NCBI GenBank assembly: GCA_910578985.1
Contig: CAJTSF010000024.1
Coordinates: 1 to 38,811, forward strand
Reading direction: 5' to 3'
DNA length: 38,811 bases
Source of the DNA: an uncultured Odoribacter sp.
Lineage (GTDB): Bacteria > Bacteroidota > Bacteroidia > Bacteroidales > Marinifilaceae
Part shown: positions 14,493 to 21,774 of the stretch, in pieces
Numbering within the stretch: position 1 is the stretch's first letter
Layout: each line of letters begins with the position of its first letter
The notes under the pieces: model-generated
The model's input: the letters and a program-made list of their open reading frames with translations, nothing else
Told to the model about the DNA's origin: nothing
The model's database searches: none
Translations under genes and position numbers: made by a program

Positions 14493-15611
14493 ATGTTAAA
14501 TGACGAAAAATTGCAAAAAATAGAATCTCAAATAGAGGCTGAGCAAAAGAATGTAAAGTATGATATTAGGGAATTTACAATTGAATACTATGTTAATAAA
14601 TACCTCAAAGATGTAGATGATGATAAGAACGAGCTATATGTTCCCGAATATCAAAGAGAATTTATTTGGGATGATGTAAGACAGTCGCGGTTTATAGAAA
14701 GTCTGATGTTGGGGTTACCTGTTCCATTAATTTTTGTTGCAGAAATAGAAATTGACGGGCGTTTTGAAATAGTGGATGGTTCGCAAAGAATAAGAACTTT
14801 GGCAGCTTTTATTTCGAATGAATTAAAATTGAAAGGGTTAAAAAAATTATTTGAGCTTAATGATTTGCATTTTTCTCAATTATCTTCTGCCCGTCAGCGA
14901 AAGTTCAAGAATATATCCATGCGAATGATTGTTTTGAGCACTCAAGCTTCAGAAGAAATCAGAAATGAGATGTTCGATCGTATAAATACAAGCGGGGTTT
15001 CGCTTTTGCCGATGGAAACAAGAAGAGGGATTTACAAAGGTCCATTTACGGATTTTATTATACGGTTGGCTAGTAATAAGCAGTTTAAAAAGTTGTGTCC
15101 AATTTATAAATACATGGAGCAGAGACGAGAAGAAGAAGAGATGGTTTTGCGTTTTTGTGCTTTTTCAGAAACATACCCTACATTTAGAATTGAGGAAGCT
15201 TCTATTGAGAAAAATGGAGTTGCAGGTTTTTTGGATAAATACTTGGAATATAAAAATGCTCATTATGCAGAGGAAGATATAAAACAAAAAGAACAAGATT
15301 TTATTCGAGTGCTGAATTTTATAGAAAAAGTTTTTCCAAATCAAGGTTTTGCAAAAGCCAAAGGAGTTCAAGGGGTGTCCAAACCTTATTTTGAGGCGAT
15401 AGCTATAGGGGCGTTGTTTGCATTACAAGAAAAACAAGATTTAATGCCCGATTCAACGGAATGGGCAATATTGGATAAGAACCGACCCAATGAATTTTTC
15501 AAAATTTTATCAGGAAGATACCATACTCATAGTTTGCCAAAACTGCGTGGACGTATCAAGTATTCAAAAAATAAATTTTTAATGAGCCATGCCAAGGCAG
15601 TTTCTAACTGA
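14493..15611 (+). CDS. DUF262 (ParB/Srx-fold, GmrSD N-terminal-like) protein
   Basis: The 372-residue product carries the DUF262 core: 'VPEYQREFIW' (residues 50-59), then 'RFIESLMLGLPVPLIF', then 'IVDGSQRIRTLAAF' with the DGQQR-type motif as D95-G-S-Q-R99. In GmrSD enzymes this domain is an NTP-dependent ParB-like nucleotidase controlling a DNase that attacks modified phage DNA. Here the C-terminal half lacks the HNH (DUF1524) nuclease; instead the next gene, overlapping by 23 bp, encodes a HEPN RNase. The pair therefore looks like a two-gene defence or toxin-antitoxin unit. The gene is much more AT-rich than rpsA and the polyamine genes, a sign of transfer. It starts 22 bp after the lipoprotein stop without a visible promoter of its own. 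Confidence 0.88.
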   Translation: MLNDEKLQKIESQIEAEQKNVKYDIREFTIEYYVNKYLKDVDDDKNELYVPEYQREFIWDDVRQSRFIESLMLGLPVPLIFVAEIEIDGRFEIVDGSQRIRTLAAFISNELKLKGLKKLFELNDLHFSQLSSARQRKFKNISMRMIVLSTQASEEIRNEMFDRINTSGVSLLPMETRRGIYKGPFTDFIIRLASNKQFKKLCPIYKYMEQRREEEEMVLRFCAFSETYPTFRIEEASIEKNGVAGFLDKYLEYKNAHYAEEDIKQKEQDFIRVLNFIEKVFPNQGFAKAKGVQGVSKPYFEAIAIGALFALQEKQDLMPDSTEWAILDKNRPNEFFKILSGRYHTHSLPKLRGRIKYSKNKFLMSHAKAVSN

Positions 15612-16308
15612 TTTTGCAGAAAGGTGCAAAGAAGTAGAGGAATATTTATGTCTTATTCGTTTTTATGATGATATCGCGACCAATAAAAAGACTAAATTGA
15701 AAGCAATAGACCATTATGGAAATGAAATAGATTATACTCCATCTAATCAGACTCAACAGATATTGCGTTCTAGTTTTTATGTTATCGTATATAATTTGAT
15801 AGAAGCGACTGCAAATTCGATAATAACATCAGTACTTGACCAAATCAATGATGAAAAAGTACCTTTGGTTGAATTAAAAGATAGAATCGTAATATTATAC
15901 GTTCGAAATAAGCTATTGAATAAAAACGATAAAAATAGAATCAATTATATCACGGAAGTGATGAAAGATGTAAAAAAGAAGCGACATGTTAAAATTGATG
16001 GTTTTCGATTGAATATCTCGGGAAATGTTGATTATGATTTTATAACTGAAATACTTAAGAATATCGGGTGTGTTGGGAGAATCCCAATTGATTCGAACAG
16101 TACATTAAAAGATATATTTTTGAAAATCAAGACGAATAGGAACGAGCTCGCACATGGTAATAAATTGTTTTCTACGAATGGCTCTGTCTTGATTTTGAAA
16201 GATTTAGAATGTGAATATTTGGAAGTAAAGGCATTTTTTAAGCAAGTCCTAGAAAATTTAGAATCTTTTTTGGATACACGAAGATATATTGATAAACCAA
16301 AAACGTAG
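15589..16308 (+). CDS. HEPN-family RNase, MAE_28990/MAE_18760-like
   Basis: This 239-residue protein has a predicted mostly helical make-up and the HEPN ribonuclease signature Rx4H: 'RNELAHG' with R184 and H189. The motif sits late in the protein, as in the MAE_28990/MAE_18760 HEPN group, whose members are often encoded next to DUF262 proteins; that association is from memory. HEPN RNases cut RNA and commonly cause growth arrest in abortive infection. The ATG at 15589 lies inside the end of the DUF262 gene (23-bp overlap), which implies translational coupling and joint function. The gene shares the strong AT richness of its partner. The rpsA promoter begins about 50 bp after its stop, marking the end of the acquired segment. 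Confidence 0.8.
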   Translation: MPRQFLTDFAERCKEVEEYLCLIRFYDDIATNKKTKLKAIDHYGNEIDYTPSNQTQQILRSSFYVIVYNLIEATANSIITSVLDQINDEKVPLVELKDRIVILYVRNKLLNKNDKNRINYITEVMKDVKKKRHVKIDGFRLNISGNVDYDFITEILKNIGCVGRIPIDSNSTLKDIFLKIKTNRNELAHGNKLFSTNGSVLILKDLECEYLEVKAFFKQVLENLESFLDTRRYIDKPKT

Positions 16309-16360
16309 GGGAATCTTGTATTTTTTCTTTTCAGGGGGCGTTGCATGTGCGGATTTTTTG

Positions 16361-16368
16361 TACCTTTG
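16361..16368 (+). promoter_or_regulatory. -7 element for rpsA
   Basis: TACCTTTG matches the -7 consensus. Transcription from near 16374 leaves an A/T-rich leader of about 48 nt before the chosen ATG at 16422, typical for highly expressed genes in this phylum. Confidence 0.7.
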
Positions 16369-16421
16369 CGCCCGTATTCAAAATAATGTCTAACTTATTA
16401 GATGGAAAAAATTTAATGATT

Positions 16422-18272
16422 ATGTCAGAAGAACAGAAAGAGATGCAGGCGGCTACCGAAGAGAAAGTTGCCAAGAAGGCGGCTCCGGTGACCAGCGCCG
16501 AGCCGGATGAAAATTTCGATTGGGATGCTTATGCGAACGATTCGGTCGTTTCGGCATCGGAGAAAGAGGAGTTGGCGCAGAAGTATGCCGACACGCTTTC
16601 GAAAGTGGGCGAGAAAGAGGTGGTGGAAGGTACCGTTATCTCCATGAACAAAAGAGAAGTGGTGGTTAATATCGGCTACAAGTCCGACGGTATCATCTCC
16701 CTGAATGAGTTCCGTTACAATCCGGAATTGAAAGTGGGAGACAAGGTCGAGGTTTATGTGGAAAACCAGGAAGACAAAAAAGGTCAGTTGACCCTTTCAC
16801 ACAAGCAGGCCCGCGCATTGCGCAGCTGGGACCGTGTGAACGAGGCTATGAGCAATGACGAAATCATCAAGGGTTTCGTGAAATGTCGTACGAAGGGCGG
16901 TATGATTGTCGATGTGTTCGGCATTGAGGCTTTCCTGCCGGGTTCGCAAATCGATGTGAAACCGATCCGGGATTACGATGTATATGTGGGCAAGACCATG
17001 GAGTTCAAGGTGGTGAAAATCAACCAGGAGTTCAAGAATGTGGTGGTGTCCCACAAGGCGCTTATCGAGGCAGAACTCGAGCAGCAGCGGAAAGAGATTA
17101 TCTCCAAACTGGAGAAAGGACAGGTGCTGGAAGGAACTGTCAAGAACATCACTTCCTACGGTGTGTTCATCGATCTGGGCGGTGTGGACGGCTTGATCCA
17201 TATCACGGACCTGTCCTGGGGACGTGTCAGCCACCCGAACGAAATCGTGCAGCTGGATGAGAAGTTGAACGTGGTCATCCTGGAGTTCGACGACGAGAAG
17301 AAACGCATCGCTTTGGGCTTGAAGCAGCTGACCCCGCACCCGTGGGATGCCCTGAATACCGAATTGAAGGTGGGCGACACGGTGAAGGGAAAAGTGGTGG
17401 TGATGGCAGACTACGGCGCATTCGTGGAAATCGCTCCGGGCGTGGAGGGATTGATTCACGTGTCCGAGATGTCCTGGTCGCAGCACCTGCGTTCCGCACA
17501 GGATTTCCTGAAGGTGGGCGACGATGTGGAGGCGGTTATCCTGACGCTGGACCGCGACGAGCGTAAGATGTCTTTGGGCATCAAGCAGCTGAAAGCCGAT
17601 CCTTGGCAGAACATCGAGGAGAAGTACGGCGTGGGCACGAAGCATACGGCTACGGTGCGCAACTTCACGAACTTCGGCGTTTTCGTGGAAATCGAAGAGG
17701 GTGTGGACGGATTGATCCATATTTCCGACCTGTCCTGGACGAAGAAGGTGAAACATCCGGCAGAATTTACCCAAATCGGGGCTCCGATCGAGGTGGTGGT
17801 GCTGGAAATCGATAAGGAGAACCGCCGTCTGAGCTTGGGTCACAAGCAGCTGGAAGAGAACCCGTGGGATGTGTTCGAAACCATCTTTACGGTGGATTCC
17901 GTGCATGAAGGAACCATCACGGAGGTGTTCGACAAGGGTGCCGTGGTTGCCCTGCCTTACGGGGTTGAAGGATTCGCCACTCCGCGTCACCTGGTGAAGG
18001 AGGACGGAAGCCAGGCGAAGGCCGAGGAGAAACTGCCGTTCAAGGTTATCGAGTTCAACAAGACCGCCAAGCGTATCATCGTTTCCCATTCCCGCGTGTT
18101 CGAAGACGCGTTGAAGTCGGAAGAGAAAGCGAAGAAGAGCGCAGAGGAGAAATCAACCAAGAAAGCCGTCAAGCAGGTGAAAGAGAAACTGGAGAAGACG
18201 ACTTTGGGAGATATCACCGAACTGGCAGCCTTAAAAGAGCAGATGACGAGTGCTGCCAAGGAAGAAAAGTAA
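16422..18272 (+). CDS. rpsA: 30S ribosomal protein S1
   Basis: S1 binds mRNA on the 30S subunit. The 616-residue product has six S1 (OB-fold) repeats beginning near 'VVEGTVISMN', 'IIKGFVKCRT', 'VLEGTVKNIT', 'TVKGKVVVMA', 'HTATVRNFTN' and 'VHEGTITEVF'. The middle ones carry the typical 'YGVFIDLGGVDGLIHITDLSW' pattern in slightly different forms. A Lys/Glu-rich C-terminal tail follows. The ATG at 16422 gives the acidic 'MSEEQKEMQ' start; in-frame ATGs at 16386 and 16416 are also downstream of the promoter, so the exact start is uncertain. Codon use is that of a strongly expressed gene, in sharp contrast to the AT-rich pair just upstream. Only 3 bp separate it from rnz. Confidence 0.95.
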   Translation: MSEEQKEMQAATEEKVAKKAAPVTSAEPDENFDWDAYANDSVVSASEKEELAQKYADTLSKVGEKEVVEGTVISMNKREVVVNIGYKSDGIISLNEFRYNPELKVGDKVEVYVENQEDKKGQLTLSHKQARALRSWDRVNEAMSNDEIIKGFVKCRTKGGMIVDVFGIEAFLPGSQIDVKPIRDYDVYVGKTMEFKVVKINQEFKNVVVSHKALIEAELEQQRKEIISKLEKGQVLEGTVKNITSYGVFIDLGGVDGLIHITDLSWGRVSHPNEIVQLDEKLNVVILEFDDEKKRIALGLKQLTPHPWDALNTELKVGDTVKGKVVVMADYGAFVEIAPGVEGLIHVSEMSWSQHLRSAQDFLKVGDDVEAVILTLDRDERKMSLGIKQLKADPWQNIEEKYGVGTKHTATVRNFTNFGVFVEIEEGVDGLIHISDLSWTKKVKHPAEFTQIGAPIEVVVLEIDKENRRLSLGHKQLEENPWDVFETIFTVDSVHEGTITEVFDKGAVVALPYGVEGFATPRHLVKEDGSQAKAEEKLPFKVIEFNKTAKRIIVSHSRVFEDALKSEEKAKKSAEEKSTKKAVKQVKEKLEKTTLGDITELAALKEQMTSAAKEEK

Positions 18273-18275
18273 TTC

Positions 18276-19199
18276 ATGAAGTTTGAATTGACTATATTGG
18301 GGAGCGGCTCTGCCGTTCCCACTTTCCATAGAAATTCCGCCGCTCAGGTACTGAATGTACTTGAGCGGTATTTTCTTATAGACTGCGCGGAGGGGACGCA
18401 GCACCGGTTGCGCCGTTTCCATATCCCGTATAATAAAATCAACCATATTTTCATCTCCCACCTGCACGGGGACCATTATTTCGGTCTCATCGGGTTGTTG
18501 TCCACCCTATCGATGCAGGGACGGAGGGGGGAGATGAATATTTATGCGGATGCGCGTTTGCAGGAGATTCTGGAGTTCCAGTTGGAGAAGATGAAGACCC
18601 GCTTGCAGTTTCCGGTGGTTTATCATGCGCTTTCCCGCCGGGAGGAGGTGTTGTACGAGGACCGGGTGGTGCAGGTGAGCGCTTTTCCGCTGAAGCACCG
18701 GCATGAAGCCCCGGTGTGCGGTTTCCTGTTCCGGGAGCAGGAACGGGAGCGGAGCATCCGGAAGGATATGGCGGATGCCTGGCAGGTGCCTGTCGCTTTT
18801 ATGCAGCATTTGAAACGGGGCGCCGATTTCGTTACCCCGGAGGGGGAGGTGGTGCCCAATGCCCGCCTGACGACGGATCCGCCGCCGGCGCGTTCGTATG
18901 CTTATATGAGCGATACACTTTACCGGGAGCGTTTTGCGGAATATGTCCGGGGGGTCAGCCTGTTGTACCATGAAGCGACGTACGGGAAGGAGGAGGAGGC
19001 GTTGGCGAAAGAGACTTTCCACAGCACCGCGGAGCAGGCGGCATGTTTGGCGAAGGCGGCAGGGGCAGGCAGGTTGTTGTTGGGGCATTTCTCCGCCCGT
19101 TATCCAGAACCGGCATGCCTGTTGCCGGAAGCCCGGGCGATTTTTCCGAATACGGATGTGTGTGCGGATGGTGATGTGTATGCGGTTCCTTACAGGTAG
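18276..19199 (+). CDS. rnz: Ribonuclease Z
   Basis: RNase Z is a zinc endonuclease that trims the 3' ends of pre-tRNAs. The 307-residue product matches the short bacterial form. It has the metallo-beta-lactamase motif 'SHLHGDH' (H62, H64, D66, H67), the N-terminal 'LGSGSAVPT', 'YHEATYG', and a late 'GHFSARY' histidine. The ATG at 18276 is 3 bp after the rpsA stop, so the two are probably co-transcribed. Its last 10 bp overlap, tail to tail, the end of the receiver-domain gene on the other strand. Confidence 0.93.
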   Translation: MKFELTILGSGSAVPTFHRNSAAQVLNVLERYFLIDCAEGTQHRLRRFHIPYNKINHIFISHLHGDHYFGLIGLLSTLSMQGRRGEMNIYADARLQEILEFQLEKMKTRLQFPVVYHALSRREEVLYEDRVVQVSAFPLKHRHEAPVCGFLFREQERERSIRKDMADAWQVPVAFMQHLKRGADFVTPEGEVVPNARLTTDPPPARSYAYMSDTLYRERFAEYVRGVSLLYHEATYGKEEEALAKETFHSTAEQAACLAKAAGAGRLLLGHFSARYPEPACLLPEARAIFPNTDVCADGDVYAVPYR

Positions 19200-19558
19200 G
19201 TCTCTATGATTTCTTTCAGTTCACGCAGGTTGAGCGGTTTCGTGATGTAAGCGTTGCAGCCTGCCCACAGGGCGTTCAGCTTGTCTTCGTTGAAAGCGTA
19301 GGCGGACAGTGCGAGGATGGGGGTTTTCGGCGATTCCTGACGGATCAGGTATGTCGTATCCAATCCGTCGAGTTCCGGCATTTTGATGTCCATGAGAACG
19401 ATGTCGGGAGCTATCGACTGAAACTGTTCCCAGGCTTCTTTGCCGTTGTATGCCCTGAACAATTCATAATCTTTTTTCAGTAATATCTGTAATAAGAGAA
19501 AATTACCGTTGTCATCTTCCGCAATCAGTATTTTTTTCTTACGCGTCACTTCCTGCAT
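19190..19558 (-). CDS. Stand-alone response-regulator receiver domain (CheY-like)
   Basis: This 122-residue single-domain receiver has the acidic pair 'AEDD' (D15, D16), the phosphorylation site in 'LMDIKMPELDG' at D57, the switch Ser in 'ALSAYA' (S85) and the lysine in 'YITKPL' (K107). It has no output domain. Such receivers act as phosphotransfer intermediates or control partners by direct contact. Sequence style resembles the receiver modules of hybrid histidine kinases. No histidine kinase is near, so its partner is unknown. Its gene ends 10 bp inside rnz on the opposite strand and is divergent from ispE. Confidence 0.9.
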   Translation of the reverse strand: MQEVTRKKKILIAEDDNGNFLLLQILLKKDYELFRAYNGKEAWEQFQSIAPDIVLMDIKMPELDGLDTTYLIRQESPKTPILALSAYAFNEDKLNALWAGCNAYITKPLNLRELKEIIETYL

Positions 19559-19649
19559 GCCTTGTTGTCATTTAGTGGTTCAAAGGGTGATACGTGTCCT
19601 GTGAGAAAAGGTTTCAATTTTTCTGTTTTTTTGCCTCCGATAATTTTCA

Positions 19650-19657
19650 TATCTTTG
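19650..19657 (+). promoter_or_regulatory. -7 element for ispE
   Basis: TATCTTTG matches the -7 consensus. It lies 24 bp before the ATG at 19682 and supports that start over upstream in-frame codons. Confidence 0.7.
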
Positions 19658-19681
19658 TCCTCGGTTAAATACAGCGCAATC

Positions 19682-20500
19682 ATGATAGTTTTCCCGAATG
19701 CCAAGATCAATATCGGTTTGTTTGTGACGGAGAAAAGAGAGGACGGTTTCCACAATCTGGAAACGGTGTTTTATCCTATCGGGTTGTCGGATATTCTGGA
19801 AATCAATCCTGCGGAAGGGGAAATCGGAAGCTGCTTTTTTGAACAGACGGGCATCGATGTGGGATGCGAGGCGGAGAAGAATCTGACGGTGAAAGCCTAC
19901 CGCCTGCTGGCAGCCGATTATTCCCTGCCTGCCGTGCGGATGCACTTGCATAAGGTGATTCCTTTCGGTGCCGGGCTGGGGGGAGGGTCTTCCGATGCGG
20001 CGTTTGCGTTGAAAACGTTGGACGAGTGTTTCGGTCTGTCGCTCACCGTGGAGCAGTTGGAGGCGTATGCCGCCCGTCTGGGGAGCGATTGCGCGTTCTT
20101 CGTCCGTAATCGCCCAGCGTTTGCAGGCGGGAAGGGAGAGGTACTGGAGCCGGTGGAAGTGGCTTTGGATGATTATCGACTGGTGTTGGTCAAACCGCCT
20201 TTCGGAGTTTCTACGCCTGAAGCCTACGCCGGGATTACGCCTCGCGCAGCAGATTTCGATTTGCACCGTTTGCCGGGGGTGCCGTTGGAGTGCTGGAGAG
20301 GGCAGGTGCGCAATGATTTCGAGGAGCATGTTTTCCGGCTATATCCCCGCTTGGCGGCTATCAAAGAACAACTGTATGCCTCGGGGGCGTCTTATGCTTC
20401 CATGACGGGCAGCGGTTCTGCCGTGTACGGGCTGTTTCCCCGCGAGGCAGAGATAGCTTTGGACTGTCCCGATTGTTTCGTGTGGCAGGAGGATAAATAA
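19682..20500 (+). CDS. ispE: 4-(cytidine 5'-diphospho)-2-C-methyl-D-erythritol kinase
   Basis: IspE phosphorylates CDP-methylerythritol in the non-mevalonate isoprenoid pathway. The 272-residue product is a GHMP kinase: N-terminal 'PNAKINIGLFV' with the family lysine, the ATP loop 'PFGAGLGGGSSDAAFAL', and the C-terminal 'YASMTGSGSAVYGLF'. The ATG at 19682 lies just after the -7 box at 19650 and gives the standard family N-terminus, whereas the longer reading would begin before the promoter. A small membrane-protein gene follows after 4 bp and is likely in the same operon. Confidence 0.95.
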   Translation: MIVFPNAKINIGLFVTEKREDGFHNLETVFYPIGLSDILEINPAEGEIGSCFFEQTGIDVGCEAEKNLTVKAYRLLAADYSLPAVRMHLHKVIPFGAGLGGGSSDAAFALKTLDECFGLSLTVEQLEAYAARLGSDCAFFVRNRPAFAGGKGEVLEPVEVALDDYRLVLVKPPFGVSTPEAYAGITPRAADFDLHRLPGVPLECWRGQVRNDFEEHVFRLYPRLAAIKEQLYASGASYASMTGSGSAVYGLFPREAEIALDCPDCFVWQEDK

Positions 20501-20504
20501 AAAA

Positions 20505-20831
20505 ATGGAACAGATGAAAACGCATTTGACAATTATATTGATAGGCTTGGTATCCGGTTTTATCGGTATCCTGCCGCTTTTCCGCAAGAAGGCGGATCGC
20601 TATTCCCTGTTGGCGGCATTCCTGTTGTTTTTCATGATGCCTTATGTGGTTTACCATTTCCATTTGCCGTGGGCGGCGTGGTGGTGGAAAGGCATGGTCA
20701 TTTCCGGAGCGCTGGCTTTGCCTTTGGTCATCACTTCATGGCGGGGCAGTTCGCGTTGTGCATTGCCGTTATTGGTGTCCGCCGTGGTGGTGGGTGCGTT
20801 TATATCTGTATTGGGGCACTTCCTTATTTGA
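20505..20831 (+). CDS. Small conserved-type membrane protein of unknown function
   Basis: I do not recognise this 108-residue protein. It is very hydrophobic, with about four membrane segments (about residues 8-25, 34-51, 60-77 and 86-106). A basic stretch 'FRKKADR' lies between the first two and 'WRGSSR' between the last two. An aromatic cluster 'LPWAAWWWKG' precedes the third. It starts 4 bp after ispE, so it is probably co-transcribed. Its final 8 bp overlap the end of mscS on the other strand. Good ATG and compact placement support it as a real gene. Confidence 0.75.
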   Translation: MEQMKTHLTIILIGLVSGFIGILPLFRKKADRYSLLAAFLLFFMMPYVVYHFHLPWAAWWWKGMVISGALALPLVITSWRGSSRCALPLLVSAVVVGAFISVLGHFLI

Positions 20832-21657
20832 TATGCACATCCATCTGCGGAAAGGGGATGTTGAGACCTTCAAGGGCGAAGGTTTTATAGACTTTCTCGT
20901 TCATGTCGAAGAAGACGCCCCAATAGTCCGGTGCGGCAACCCAGGCGCGCACTACCATATTGACGGAACTGTCGCCTAATGAGGTGAGGGCGATGAAGTA
21001 TTCCGGTGTCTTGAGGACGCGGGGGTCGGCATCAAGCAGACGGGCAATGACGGTTTTGGCTTTGTCGTAGCTGTCACCGTAAGCGATACTGAATACCCAG
21101 TCCACTCGGCGCGCCTCTTCTTTCGAGTAGTTGGTCATGATTCCTGTGGAGAGTCCGCCGTTGGGGATGATGATGATTTTATTGTCGGGCGTCGCGATGA
21201 TGGTGTTGAAAATCTGTATTTCCTTGACCGTTCCGCTCTGTCCCTGGGCTTCGATGAAATCGCCCACTTTGAAAGGCTTGAAGATTAATATCATGACGCC
21301 TCCGGCAAAGTTCTGCAGGGTGCCGCTCAATGCCATACCGATGGCGACACCGGCTGATGCGAAGAGAGCGAGGAAGGAGCTGGTTTCAATGCCGAGGATG
21401 CCTACGATGACAATGATGAACAGGAAGTTCAGCGTGATTTTTATCAAACTGCGGGTGAAAGAGAAAAGGGAGGCTTCCACGTGGCGTCTGGTCATCAGAT
21501 TGACCACCATGCGATTGATGCGGTTGATGAGCCAGCGGCCGACAAAGAATACAATTGCTGCCATGAGCAGTTTCGAACCGAGGGATACGAGAAGTTGCGT
21601 GAGGGAAGAGACAAGGGTGTCCATCGACAAGTTACTCAGGTTGGACAGGTCTTTCAT
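20824..21657 (-). CDS. mscS: Small-conductance mechanosensitive channel, MscS family
   Basis: MscS opens under membrane tension to release solutes during hypo-osmotic shock. The 277-residue product is near the size of E. coli MscS. It has three membrane helices in its first 125 residues. The pore-lining third helix is Gly/Ala-rich ('FASAGVAIGMALSGTLQNFAGG'-like, with 'GTLQNFAGGV' at the cytoplasmic end). A beta-domain follows ('FKVGDFIEAQGQSGTVKEI', 'IIIPNG'), then an alpha/beta vestibule. A -7 box (TAAATTTG, minus strand, 21696-21689) precedes the ATG by about 30 bp. Confidence 0.92.
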   Translation of the reverse strand: MKDLSNLSNLSMDTLVSSLTQLLVSLGSKLLMAAIVFFVGRWLINRINRMVVNLMTRRHVEASLFSFTRSLIKITLNFLFIIVIVGILGIETSSFLALFASAGVAIGMALSGTLQNFAGGVMILIFKPFKVGDFIEAQGQSGTVKEIQIFNTIIATPDNKIIIIPNGGLSTGIMTNYSKEEARRVDWVFSIAYGDSYDKAKTVIARLLDADPRVLKTPEYFIALTSLGDSSVNMVVRAWVAAPDYWGVFFDMNEKVYKTFALEGLNIPFPQMDVHIK

Positions 21658-21688
21658 GATATGGTTGTTGTTATTATCATTTCAGAGG

Positions 21689-21725
21689 CAAATTTATACA
21701 TTTTCACGGAATAATTGTATTTTTG
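21689..21725. promoter_or_regulatory. Divergent -7 elements for mscS and argS
   Basis: TAAATTTG on the minus strand (21696-21689) serves mscS. TATTTTTG on the plus strand (21718-21725) serves argS. Both match TAnnTTTG. Confidence 0.65.
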
Positions 21726-21774
21726 CAGGCTGTAAATATTCCATCAGTAGTGAAATAACAAATAGAGAAGAGAT

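Noticed and set aside
14471..16340. Integrase, transposase or flanking direct repeats around the AT-rich nuclease pair
   Set aside because: No recombinase gene, terminal inverted repeat or clear target-site duplication could be found, so no mobile element is called.
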